From: Chloroflexota bacterium
Lineage (GTDB): Bacteria; Chloroflexota; UBA11872; VXNJ01
DNA: 9,168 bases
Assembly (NCBI GenBank): GCA_026708165.1
Contig: JAPOVO010000415.1
Coordinates: forward strand, 1 to 9,168
Direction: 5' to 3'
This document shows positions 1 through 8,127 of this stretch, piece after piece. The position numbers were made by a program, and so were the translations under genes. The notes below the pieces were generated by a model. It was not told the DNA's origin and did no database searches. It saw only the letters and a program-made list of their open reading frames with translations. Position 1 is the first letter of the stretch. The number at the start of each line of letters is the position of its first letter.

Positions 1-870
1 CATCTTGTGGTCGGCCCGAGGGCAGGTTTCATTCGATTTTACACGGGCGCCAACAGCTGGGACGAGGAGTACCAGGCGTTCCGGCGGCGGGACCTGTCGG
101 CGTGCGACTACGTCTACGTGTGGGTCGACGGGATCCACTTCAACATCCGGCTGGAAGACGACCGTCTGTGCACGTTGGTGATGATCGGGGTGCGAGCGGA
201 CGGGACGAAGGAGCTGGTGGCGCTCGAGGACGGCTACCGGGAGAGCACGGAGAGCTGGTCGAGCGTGCTGCGGGACCTGCGCGGACGCGGGATGCAGGCG
301 CCGGCAGTGGCGGTTGGGGACGGCGCGCTCGGCTTCTGGTCGGCGGTGCGGGACGTGTGGCCGGAGACGGCGCCGCAACGGGACTGGTGTCACAAGCTGG
401 CGAACGTGCTCGACAAGCTGCCGCGCCGGCTGCGGCCGCGGGCGAAGCGTGCGTTGCACGACGTGATGTACGCACCGACGAAGACCGACGCGGAGACGGC
501 CATCGGCGCGTTCGTGGCGGAGTTCGAGGTGAAGTACCGGAAGGCGACGGCCTGCCTGGTGGACGACCAGGAGGCGTTGCTGACGTTCTTCTCCTATCCA
601 GCCGAGCACTGGACGCACCTGCGGACGACGAACCTGATCGAGTCGCCGTTTGCGACGGTCCGGCTGCGGCAGCGGGTGACGAAGGGAGCGGGCTCCCGCG
701 CCAAGGGGCTGCTGATGGCCTTCAAGCTGCTGGACATGGCGCAACGACGCTGGCGCCGGCTGAACGGGGCCCATCTGCTGCCCTTGGTACGTGCTGGCGT
801 CCCGTTCGTCGATGGAGTCCTGCTCGAGCGCGAACCGACGGCGACCGAGCTTCGGAAGGAGGCCGCCTGA
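1..870 (+). CDS. IS256-family (mutator-type) DDE transposase, N-terminus outside the window
   Basis: This is the transposase of an IS256-family insertion sequence, the enzyme that cuts and joins the element ends. The reading frame is open from base 1 with no stop, so the gene starts before the window. The GTG at 7 is only the first in-window start, not a credible gene start. Numbering from that GTG, the DDE residues are visible: D41 in VWVDGIHF, D105 in VGDGALGFW and E212 in NLIESPFATVRLR. The family's C/H segment (DWCHKLANVLDKLP, about 127-140) and the conserved TTNLIESPFATVRLRQRVTKG region are intact, and the stop TGA is at 868-870. About 287 residues are present against roughly 400 for the family, so the N-terminal DNA-binding part is missing from view. 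The first ~16 visible residues, before SWDEEYQAFRRRDL, do not look like typical family sequence, so a small indel or divergence there is possible. A terminal repeat follows the stop. It is unrelated in function to the minus-strand lanthipeptide genes. Confidence 0.93.
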   Translation, partial: HLVVGPRAGFIRFYTGANSWDEEYQAFRRRDLSACDYVYVWVDGIHFNIRLEDDRLCTLVMIGVRADGTKELVALEDGYRESTESWSSVLRDLRGRGMQAPAVAVGDGALGFWSAVRDVWPETAPQRDWCHKLANVLDKLPRRLRPRAKRALHDVMYAPTKTDAETAIGAFVAEFEVKYRKATACLVDDQEALLTFFSYPAEHWTHLRTTNLIESPFATVRLRQRVTKGAGSRAKGLLMAFKLLDMAQRRWRRLNGAHLLPLVRAGVPFVDGVLLEREPTATELRKEAA

Positions 871-884
871 TCACGTCCGCGGCC

Positions 885-910
885 GATCCACAACATTTGA
901 CAATAGCTCA
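885..910 (+). repeat. Probable right terminal inverted repeat of the IS256-family element
   Basis: Fifteen bases after the transposase stop lies GATCCACAACATTTGACAATAGCTC. It matches the general look of IS256-family ends (an 'ATCCACAA-tttTTGACAATA' type terminus) and sits where the right end is expected. The partner left repeat and the target-site duplication lie outside the window or cannot be paired, so the exact outer boundary (about 905-912) is not proven. Confidence 0.55.
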
Positions 911-1020
911 TCTCGACACGGGTCGGGCGTTCCCGGTTCCCGCGGGTGGGGGCGGTTTCGTGCCCGGCGCCGCTGTGGACCGCGCTAGTCTAGCCATGTC
1001 AGCACACACGCCCGCACGTC

Positions 1021-3435
1021 CTACTCAGCCTTCAGTATTGTCATCACGCTCGCCCGAGCAGCCCGCTGCGCCGGCCCGACACTGCCCAGCCATACCGTCA
1101 GCCCAACCAACCCGACGCTCCCTCCCAACGTAAGCCAATCCCGAGGCCCAACCCCGTACAGCCAGCCTTCGACGTAGGGTGTTATCGTGATCGCTCCGAC
1201 CAACCCGACTACAGCACCGATGATCGCTGGTCGCAATCCTGCCCCAAGAACGCGGCCTCGAATCTCTCCCTCGTCTGCGCCGAGCGCCCTTCTGACCGCA
1301 AGTTCGCGCATCCTCCTGTTGACCATATCATTGGCCAAAGCGTACACTCCGGCCAATGCAAGCAAGAGCGTGAGCACCGCCAGCACCACCGCCACCGACG
1401 CTGGTCCTCGCCACTCTGCAAGGGCCGTTGCGACGTCCCGCTCTAGAAGACGTGCGTTGCCGATACCCATCAGCGGATCGACTTCCGCGGCCACCGCGCG
1501 CACGACCGGGACAGCCGACATGGGATCGCGGTTGGGAGTTTGAATGAAGGCGGACACCCACGGTTGAAAGCGCTGCGACAACGGCAGATATACGACAGGA
1601 CGCAACGGCTCCGTTGGTGTCCGGTATCGCAGGTTATCGACCACGCCGATGACTCTCACGCGCCGCTGGAGCCTGGGCAGCACGAGTTCTTGGTCAATCG
1701 ACGACCCGCCGGGCCACCACCGCTCCGCGAAGGCTCGGTTGACGATCGCAACCGGTAGCCCGTCAACCCCTTCCGTTCCTGCAAACGTCCGGCCCTCCCA
1801 CACTCGCACGCCTAGCGCTTCGAAGTACCCCGGTGAAATGATGTTCCCTGCCGCTGAAGTGGCCCCAGACACAGCCGAGCCCGGCGCTTCGACCTGTACG
1901 TCGAGGTACCCCTCGCTCAAAGGCGCATGCCACGCCAACCCGACCGCCGACACCTCCGGGCGGTCCATTAGGGCCCTCCTCAGGCGCTCGAAGAACGCCG
2001 CTCCCTCCCGTTCCGTCAGCCCCTCGCGAGGGGTAACGTCCGCCACCAGAACGTCCCGCGCGAAGCCCAGTTCAATCCGGCCGACTGCGTACGCACTCCG
2101 CGCCAACAGTCCCGCGTTAACCATCAACACGCAAGACAGCGCGACCTGCGCACCAACGAGCACTTGCTGCCAGCTCGCCCCCGGCGTCGTACGCCCCGCC
2201 CCAGCCACCCGTCCCTCCGTCCGACCGGTACTCGCGAAGCCCGCGACAGTACCGCCACCGAGAATCACCGCCACAGTCAGGGCTACAACCGCCAACGCGC
2301 CGACCGCATAGCGATCAAGTCTGGCGGTCAACGCGACGTCGGCCAACTCCGGCACTCCAACAATCCGTGCCGTCAACGGCATCACCACCACTGCCACCGC
2401 ACTCGCGGCGGCCACCAACGCCGGAATCTCCCGCACCGCCAAAAGCACTAAGTCGGCCCTCGTAGCCCCCAGAGCGGCGCGTATCGCAAACTCGTCGGCT
2501 CGCGCGAGACCGCGTGCCACCATCAACCCCACCACAGTGCCGCACGTTGCAACCAGAAACCCGGCGGCCAGCAATCCCAGCATCAGCAGCAACCGCTGCG
2601 TCGTTTCATACCTTTCCGGGCCAAGCGCCAGTCGATTCGCCGGAAGCGCGACGATGCTTGGAGCCCCTCGGCCACTGTGGGCCATCTCGACGCCGCGCAC
2701 CTGCTCAAGCGCCGTCTGAAAGCATGTTTCAAGCTCCCCCTGCCCACTTCCCGCCCTAAGCCGCCCGACGACGTTGAGCCACGTCGCCGCGGGACTCTTG
2801 AACACGTCATCGCCTCCGGGCACCAAGCGCCCCGTCTGCGACAACGGAATCCACACGTCAGGGTCGTATCCTTGTCCGGCCAGCGGGTTCCCCGCCACCC
2901 CCACAACTACGTACGACGATGCCCCCAACTGAACGCGCTCACCAACGACCTCAGGGCTACCCCCCACCAGGTCATTCCATGCCCCCTCGGCCAGCACGAT
3001 CACTGGGCTGGCACCCTCAACATCATCCCGCGCCGATAACACCCGTCCCTCTAACGCTGGCGTGCCCAGCACATCGAAGTAGTTGCCTGACACGACTGCA
3101 ACCGTTGCCCGACCCACCGACTCCGGCAAAGTCGCCGTCATCTGCAAGCCACCGCCGACGGCCGCCGTGGCTACGTTCCCCCGGCACCGCTCCCTAATCT
3201 CAATAACCTCTGGATAGCTGAAGAGTCCGAACGTACGCAGTTCGCGGTCAAACTCGTACACGGCGCGCAGTTTGTCCCCTTCCATCACCGTCGGCGCCGC
3301 CGTCGCTCGAAAGCCGCCTGCGACGACCAACGCGCCCACCGACATAGCCACGGCCAAGGTGACGATGATCGCGATGGGGACGGTCCCGTGACGCCTCAGC
3401 CCCCGGCCCGTGCTCCGGCCACCATTCCATGCCAT
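1021..3435 (-). CDS. ADOP-type duplicated FtsX/MacB-like ABC permease, 804 aa
   Basis: This is an inner-membrane permease of the FtsX/MacB superfamily, with the two-fold duplicated layout of the acidobacterial duplicated orphan permease family. It opens with a TM helix (about 19-41), followed by a MacB-type periplasmic domain (about 45-270, with NYFDVLGTPALEGR at 118-131) and a first FtsX half with TM helices near 282-306, 329-357 and 376-400 plus the motif EFAIRAALGATR (315-326). The second half repeats this: TM about 424-447, a periplasmic domain with SPGYFEALGVRVWEGRTF (534-551), then FtsX with TMs near 678-704, 733-755 and 768-787 and the motif ELAVRRALGAD (711-721). The C-terminal YGVGPRDWLTL and PAQRAARASVMTIL segments are typical of the family. 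There is no ATPase domain, and no ATPase gene is in the window. The ATG at 3435 has a purine-rich GAGAAGGA very close upstream, so the start is plausible but not certain. It is the last gene of the lanthipeptide operon, 118 bp after lanB. A role in export or immunity is inferred from position only; MacB-like proteins can also act as efflux or mechanotransmission partners. Confidence 0.88.
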   Translation of the reverse strand: MAWNGGRSTGRGLRRHGTVPIAIIVTLAVAMSVGALVVAGGFRATAAPTVMEGDKLRAVYEFDRELRTFGLFSYPEVIEIRERCRGNVATAAVGGGLQMTATLPESVGRATVAVVSGNYFDVLGTPALEGRVLSARDDVEGASPVIVLAEGAWNDLVGGSPEVVGERVQLGASSYVVVGVAGNPLAGQGYDPDVWIPLSQTGRLVPGGDDVFKSPAATWLNVVGRLRAGSGQGELETCFQTALEQVRGVEMAHSGRGAPSIVALPANRLALGPERYETTQRLLLMLGLLAAGFLVATCGTVVGLMVARGLARADEFAIRAALGATRADLVLLAVREIPALVAAASAVAVVVMPLTARIVGVPELADVALTARLDRYAVGALAVVALTVAVILGGGTVAGFASTGRTEGRVAGAGRTTPGASWQQVLVGAQVALSCVLMVNAGLLARSAYAVGRIELGFARDVLVADVTPREGLTEREGAAFFERLRRALMDRPEVSAVGLAWHAPLSEGYLDVQVEAPGSAVSGATSAAGNIISPGYFEALGVRVWEGRTFAGTEGVDGLPVAIVNRAFAERWWPGGSSIDQELVLPRLQRRVRVIGVVDNLRYRTPTEPLRPVVYLPLSQRFQPWVSAFIQTPNRDPMSAVPVVRAVAAEVDPLMGIGNARLLERDVATALAEWRGPASVAVVLAVLTLLLALAGVYALANDMVNRRMRELAVRRALGADEGEIRGRVLGAGLRPAIIGAVVGLVGAITITPYVEGWLYGVGPRDWLTLGGSVGLVGLTVWLGSVGPAQRAARASVMTILKAE

Positions 3436-3553
3436 ATCCTTCTCGTCCCCTATCTGGTGCGCCGCGTATTCACGCCAGGACGTTCATGAGTGCCAACTCC
3501 GGGTGCTCACCCACCCCCCCAGTATCTGTGCCCGCGGCCCCGTGGTCGACGCC

Positions 3554-6500
3554 TCACCCTCTCGAGCGCATTCGTTCCGCATACCATCGGCACAGAAAGT
3601 CGTACACAACAAGTTCGTGCTGTGGCGCCGGCACCCTGAGAAGTCGATTCACGTGCATGTGGATATAACTCCCCAGAATCTCCCCCAGTGGTCGCGCTAA
3701 GTTTCCCTCACTTTCCCATTGTCGCAACTTGCCAACAACCCCGTCCACTCGGATCGACCGCCTCTCGAAAGGCGCCCTCACATCGATACTACGGAACGCT
3801 TCCGCGACGTCCGTCCGCTTCTCCCTGTACAGCGCGCCCAAAGTCCGACGGAACTCCCGATCAACACGACATCTCGCATCGTACACGGCCCGCGCCTGAG
3901 CCACGAGCGCCAGCCTCTCCTCTGCGCCGACCGCGAAATCCGTGAGTAGCAGGTCGATCCCCACCATCGCCCCGAGCCACCGTTCCTCGTTGCGCAGGCC
4001 GCCTGAACGCACCACCGCTAGGGCCGCCTCACTATCCGCTTCGAACAGCGCCTCCGATTCCACCAATGCTTGCGGACCGCCGTAGCGCTCTCGCTCCGGT
4101 ATGTACGTGTCGTACTGCAGGCGCCACAACAGGGAGCTCCCGAGCGACTCCGCAAGGCGCGCTATGGCGCGAACGCCCACTTCCATCAGTGCGGTCGATT
4201 CCCCCCTAAACCGAAGCCGAAGGTGCCAATCCGGGTCGCCATAGCGAATGAAAAACCACCTCTGCAAGACGCCAGCACGTCTCAATTCCTCCACCACGGG
4301 GCCAACAAGCGCGCGCAAGAGACGGTCCGCCCCGCTCTGGCTGCAGTACAGCTTCGCATAAAGCCAGTCCGATCCTAGGGCGTGCGTCTGGGCACCCCCT
4401 TCCCGAACCTCACTCAGTCGTCGATCCGCAGGCCGATTGTTGCTCCGTTGCCGAACAAAAGGTAGTACTACCTCATTGACATGCAAGCCGCTGGAGCCCG
4501 CCACGCACAGCTCGCTTGCAGAGGGGTACATTTCGAGCAACGTCCCAACGCCTCTCCTCTTGAGGATCTTTAGGAACGTCTGGCAGGCCAGGATGTTGGC
4601 AAAATCGACTACCAGCTCCCGGTCGTTCTCCGAAAAGACCACCACGTCGGGAAGTGCCCGTTCTTGTCGCCATTCATGTAGTGCGGCGAATCCAGCGCCG
4701 TCGAGTCGTTGCGCAACATGAGCAAGTTCCGTGGCTGCCACCCGCCACCTCTCTCGAGCAAGCACCGTGCGCCCATGCACAACACGAGGCAGGTGGTTCG
4801 TGACTTCCAGATCACCCCAACTCCACTCCAGGAAAAAGCGCACGTTGGCTTGCTGCACGGCCGCCAAGAACCGGTACACGGCAACGCCAGACGACGCGTA
4901 GTTGTGCGCCGTCGACAGCCTGGGCACGACCCGGCGGCCGAGTCGTCGAGAACGCAAGACAACGCGGCCATCACGGACGGATACCAAGAGGTCTTCCAAC
5001 AGGATCTGCTGTGCCTGCGAAACCCCAGCGCGCCCCACGATCGGGATCTCGTGCTTCCGCAGCACGGGCCTGTGTACAATGTTGGCTATGTGTGGGTCCG
5101 GCAGGTGTACGACTTCCGCAAACACGGCCTCTGGATCCCATGCCTCTTCATCGGCAATGTGCTCTGCAACCTCCCTTCGTAGCGCTTCGTGTCCTTCGCA
5201 GAAGCGTGTCAACAGCCGCACCCCGGAAGGTCCCCCGGCGTTGCGCAGCAACACGCCGAACTCATGGCTGATCCGGTCGCTCGCCGCCGGTCCCGCAAGC
5301 GACACCAGGACACCAAAGGAGTCGGGCAGCGGTGGCCGCTGTCTGACCTGCAGCGCGCGCACGTCGAGATCCGTTAGCTCCAGCGCCGCGTGCCGGTTGA
5401 GCGCGTCCTGGGCCTTGCCGAAGAGTAACCTCTCCCGCTTGGCACTTTGGCGAGCGACCTCACCGTCCTTCCGGAACTTGTCCAGGGCAAGGAACGGGGG
5501 TGGGTCCGCAGGACGCTCGTAGCCAAGGCCGACCTCGTCGTCCAGAGCTTCGACCAGCGGGACTTCGGCGTCTCCGTAGCGCTCCGCAAAGGCCTCGCGG
5601 AACCTCTCAAGGCCACGTTCACGGCTAACCGGCGTAATCCGGTGGAGAACCTCAACGGCCCGCAAGACCTCGGCGGCGACGTTCGTGCTGAGCCGGACGT
5701 TGGCGTCCGGTCGTACCATGTCGACGTGAAACAGCTGCGCTGGGTCGACGGGCGCACCCAGGGCGTGAAGGCGGTTCTCCAGCGCCCGGTACTCGTTCGG
5801 GGCAACGGCGCCGGATCGCGTAATGAGCCCCTCAAGTCGCGTCAGCACGTCCGTCAAGCCGTTGCGAATATCTCGACGCACTCCGTGGCGCGTCAACTCG
5901 TCGAGAACAAGCTCCGCCGCACCGCATCCAGTAACGTTGAGTGCGAGGCGGCTGACCAAGAGCTGGCTGGCGATAAGAGCGTCGATGTACTCCGCTGCTT
6001 CCCGGGCTACGGGAACGGCAGCCGGCTCGTCGTCCTCGGCCGAGCCGGCGACCAGCGCTGCCAGTTCGGCGAAGGAAGATGCCTCGCAGCTACGTCGGAG
6101 AACGAGATCCAAGTAGGGGGTCGGCTCGGCGCTAACAAGACGATGACTCTTCACGCCGTCCGTGTCCACATCGGTCTGTATGTAGCGCCAGTGCCCGTTG
6201 ACGCGGTAGAGGCTAGGGTTGCGTACGTATGCCAGCGCGTGACGAACCTCACGCGCCGACAGAAGGGTGCGGATTAGTGCGTCTACGTACGCTATGTCCA
6301 ATCGGATGTGGCGTTGAGGGGTGGCCGCGCAATGAAGTGTGGACCGGGTGGACAGTGCACCGAGAGAGTAGCCGGCGCAAAGACCGAACGGCGTAGCGCG
6401 GCCCGCCAACCGCGAGAAGTAGGCTACGAGGGCGAGTTCCACGCGCCGCCCCTTGGGATCGCGATCTTCGCTGTGGAGCCAATGAGGAAGACTGCTGTAG

Positions 6501-6799
6501 GTAGTTGGGGACGAGAGGAAAAGAGCCTCCTGCACTTCGGGCCGTGACACCACGTCGCGTAGCCGGGCACGAAGTAGTTTCCGGTCGGAGGCAAGAGCGT
6601 GGTCAAGAGCGGCCGGAGAAGACCGCGAGGACGCGAGCAGACGCTTGGCGCTCGTGTCTCGACTCCAATCGAGGTAGTCGCCAAAAGGAAGCAACGCGGT
6701 CCGCAGCACGAAGAAGCCCGAGGCCCTGTGCGACGACCCAATGGGTGCAGAAGCGGGTCGTGGGTTTCCGGCGGGGATAACCGAGCGCGAGGTGGGCAT
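3554..6799 (-). CDS. lanB: Class I lanthipeptide dehydratase LanB, full length (1081 aa)
   Basis: LanB dehydrates Ser and Thr of a precursor peptide to Dha/Dhb. In the studied family members it first glutamylates the side chain with Glu-tRNA and then eliminates glutamate. The large glutamylation domain begins with FVLRTALLPFGDYLDW (30-45) and contains GRRVELALVAYFSRLAGRATPFGL (split here as 117-133 and RATPFGL 134-140), the family's RxTPFG signature. The common Phe of TPFGLFAG is Cys here (C141). The C-terminal elimination domain (about 808-1070, SpaB_C/thiopeptide-type) shows WFFIRYGDPDWHLRLRFRG (848-866), ERERYGGP (902-909) and YIHMHVNRLL (1045-1054), which carry the Arg/His region needed for glutamate elimination. 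Both domains are on one chain and the length is slightly above NisB (about 990 aa), arguing for a classical lanthipeptide enzyme rather than the split thiopeptide type. ATG 6799 is preceded by GAGGT at short spacing (about 3-4 nt), 37 nt after the lanC stop, so the genes are very likely co-transcribed. Confidence 0.95.
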   Translation of the reverse strand: MPTSRSVIPAGNPRPASAPIGSSHRASGFFVLRTALLPFGDYLDWSRDTSAKRLLASSRSSPAALDHALASDRKLLRARLRDVVSRPEVQEALFLSSPTTYSSLPHWLHSEDRDPKGRRVELALVAYFSRLAGRATPFGLCAGYSLGALSTRSTLHCAATPQRHIRLDIAYVDALIRTLLSAREVRHALAYVRNPSLYRVNGHWRYIQTDVDTDGVKSHRLVSAEPTPYLDLVLRRSCEASSFAELAALVAGSAEDDEPAAVPVAREAAEYIDALIASQLLVSRLALNVTGCGAAELVLDELTRHGVRRDIRNGLTDVLTRLEGLITRSGAVAPNEYRALENRLHALGAPVDPAQLFHVDMVRPDANVRLSTNVAAEVLRAVEVLHRITPVSRERGLERFREAFAERYGDAEVPLVEALDDEVGLGYERPADPPPFLALDKFRKDGEVARQSAKRERLLFGKAQDALNRHAALELTDLDVRALQVRQRPPLPDSFGVLVSLAGPAASDRISHEFGVLLRNAGGPSGVRLLTRFCEGHEALRREVAEHIADEEAWDPEAVFAEVVHLPDPHIANIVHRPVLRKHEIPIVGRAGVSQAQQILLEDLLVSVRDGRVVLRSRRLGRRVVPRLSTAHNYASSGVAVYRFLAAVQQANVRFFLEWSWGDLEVTNHLPRVVHGRTVLARERWRVAATELAHVAQRLDGAGFAALHEWRQERALPDVVVFSENDRELVVDFANILACQTFLKILKRRGVGTLLEMYPSASELCVAGSSGLHVNEVVLPFVRQRSNNRPADRRLSEVREGGAQTHALGSDWLYAKLYCSQSGADRLLRALVGPVVEELRRAGVLQRWFFIRYGDPDWHLRLRFRGESTALMEVGVRAIARLAESLGSSLLWRLQYDTYIPERERYGGPQALVESEALFEADSEAALAVVRSGGLRNEERWLGAMVGIDLLLTDFAVGAEERLALVAQARAVYDARCRVDREFRRTLGALYREKRTDVAEAFRSIDVRAPFERRSIRVDGVVGKLRQWESEGNLARPLGEILGSYIHMHVNRLLRVPAPQHELVVYDFLCRWYAERMRSRG

Positions 6800-6836
6800 G
6801 TGACCTCAGCACGGAAGCAAAGACAGCGGCGCCAGC

Positions 6837-8093
6837 TCAAGGAAGTGCGTGCAACGTGACATCGTTAGACACGAGTAGCAATCGATCCCAGTGAGGCTCG
6901 CGGTCGGTCGCAGCGGCGGCAAGAGCGAGCGCGATGCCAGCAGCTCCAAGCAGGAAGCTGGGATCAGGATCCCAAGTAACGCGGCCAGCTGAGTCGATCT
7001 CGCGCCGGGCGTAGCCAGCCAGAGGATAGCCTGGACGTCGCCACCGCAGAGCGCGGGACAACCAGTAGATGGCAGCGTCGCGAAACGGCGGGAGTCCTGT
7101 GGCGCGGTACAGCCGGTGGAACAGATGGCAGTGCCCCGCAGGGCCGTGGCAGAGCGAGGCATCCCGAAGGGGTACGGTTCGAACGCGGGCGGCGGCGAGT
7201 CCCACCTGCAACGACGTCGTGCGCAGCGCTGAATCGCGGAGAGCGCCCGCGGCCGCGTAGAGCGCGGTCGCAATGCCCAGGTCACCCCAACACCAGCCAA
7301 AGAAGAAGTCCGGCTGAACGCCGGGGCCGGCCCAACGGGGATACATGGGAGTCCTTTCGGATGTAGCCCTTCTGGCCAGGTCCTGAGCGGCTGCTCGAAG
7401 GAGAGCGGTCGAACGTCGGACCGCGACATCGGTTTGGGAGAGTCGAGCGAGAAAAGCGACGACGCCAGCGACACCGTGGGCCATACCCAGAGCGTAGTGG
7501 CCGTATGGCGATAGCCGGCGTTCGTTCGAGGACAGGAGTGCCGGCGGTGTGAACCAGCGAACTCCGTTCGTCGTGACCTCGGATAGATCCTCGAGCCGGT
7601 CCAGGAGCAACGCGAGGATCTCGGCAGCACGAGCGTCGGGAAGGCGTTCTAGGAGATAGAGGCCAACACCGACCAGGCCGTTTAGCAGTTCGTATCGCTC
7701 GAGGCGTGCTGGGTTCGAACGAAGCTCGTGAAGGAGCGCGTCGTCAATCGCGGCGTGAGAATCAGTCTGCGCACTTGCTCCTTCCAGGTGAGAACATACC
7801 CAAGCGACACCGAGTACTCCTTGAAGATGCAACGGCAATGGCGCTCGAGCGACCAGGGAGATAGCCCGATGGAGCAGTGAGACTACGACCGGCTTGTGGT
7901 CCTCAAGGTCTGACAGATCACCCAAGTAGGCGTACAGCAGCGCAAGCTCTGCTGCGCGGTGCGGATTCTGGGACGCTTCGAGCCGAGATAGCAGCGCCCG
8001 GGCGATGCGCTTCGCGGTAGCGAGGCTACGCGTGGCGTCAGTGCCTCGTACCAACGGAGCCCAAGGGGGATGGCCCTGCCCTATCCCGAGCAC
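6837..8093 (-). CDS. lanC: Lanthionine synthetase C-like cyclase LanC (418 aa)
   Basis: LanC is a zinc enzyme that activates Cys thiols and adds them to dehydroalanine/dehydrobutyrine to close (methyl)lanthionine rings. All signature motifs are present: GMAHGVAG with the catalytic-type His at 206; GWCWGDLG with zinc-ligand Cys 268; SLCHGPAG with the zinc pair Cys 315-His 316; and the final FLLGAAGIALALA (380-392). The length matches the NisC class (about 410-420 aa), and the alpha-toroid Gly motifs recur through the protein. The start is taken as GTG 8091-8093: an in-frame TGA lies two codons upstream, and WAPLVRGTDA (11-20) resembles the usual N-terminus of the family. No Shine-Dalgarno sequence precedes this GTG, and it lies in the loop of a strong predicted hairpin (8071-8119), so its translation may be coupled or structure-controlled. 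It sits between the precursor gene (34 nt upstream) and lanB (37 nt downstream). Confidence 0.94.
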   Translation of the reverse strand: MLGIGQGHPPWAPLVRGTDATRSLATAKRIARALLSRLEASQNPHRAAELALLYAYLGDLSDLEDHKPVVVSLLHRAISLVARAPLPLHLQGVLGVAWVCSHLEGASAQTDSHAAIDDALLHELRSNPARLERYELLNGLVGVGLYLLERLPDARAAEILALLLDRLEDLSEVTTNGVRWFTPPALLSSNERRLSPYGHYALGMAHGVAGVVAFLARLSQTDVAVRRSTALLRAAAQDLARRATSERTPMYPRWAGPGVQPDFFFGWCWGDLGIATALYAAAGALRDSALRTTSLQVGLAAARVRTVPLRDASLCHGPAGHCHLFHRLYRATGLPPFRDAAIYWLSRALRWRRPGYPLAGYARREIDSAGRVTWDPDPSFLLGAAGIALALAAAATDREPHWDRLLLVSNDVTLHALP

Positions 8094-8119
8094 GGATCAA
8101 CCCGAGAAAGGGCAGGCCA
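8071..8119 (-). promoter_or_regulatory. Stem-loop between lanA and lanC enclosing the lanC start codon
   Basis: On the minus strand TGGCCTGCCCT (8119-8109) can pair with AGGGCAGGGCCA (8082-8071), giving 11 GC-rich base pairs with one bulged G and a 26-nt loop. The loop contains the lanC GTG (8093-8091) and a direct repeat of CTCGGG. There is no U-tract, so it is not a classical intrinsic terminator. Stem-loops directly after lanA genes commonly act as partial terminators or mRNA 3'-end stabilisers that make precursor in excess over enzymes. Here the position suggests that role, or translational control of lanC. The pairing is seen in the sequence; the function is inferred. Confidence 0.55.
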
Positions 8120-8127
8120 AGTGACGT

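Larger units (their letters stand above)
1..910 (+). mobile_element. Right portion of an IS256-family insertion sequence
   Basis: The element is defined by the partial transposase (1-870) and the probable right terminal repeat (885-910). It lies just past the 3' end of the convergent lanthipeptide operon; the permease stop codon is at 1021, about 110 bp away. The 911-1020 spacer contains no gene and no clear U-tract terminator for either strand. Because the left end is outside the window, completeness and activity of the element cannot be judged. The catalytic triad is intact in what is visible. Confidence 0.75.

Noticed and set aside
984..994. Short palindrome GCTAG-T-CTAGC downstream of the permease, considered as an operon terminator
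   Set aside because: A single-base centre cannot form an RNA loop of that stem, and there is no U-tract.
102..1133. Plus-strand ORF (343 aa) overlapping the transposase in another frame
   Set aside because: It is Arg/Gly/Ala-rich, overlaps the DDE transposase frame and runs into the permease 3' end; no family features.
5447..6277. Long plus-strand ORF (276 aa) opposite lanB
   Set aside because: It lies entirely antisense to the well-supported dehydratase, has no recognisable domain and is an expected shadow frame in GC-rich DNA.
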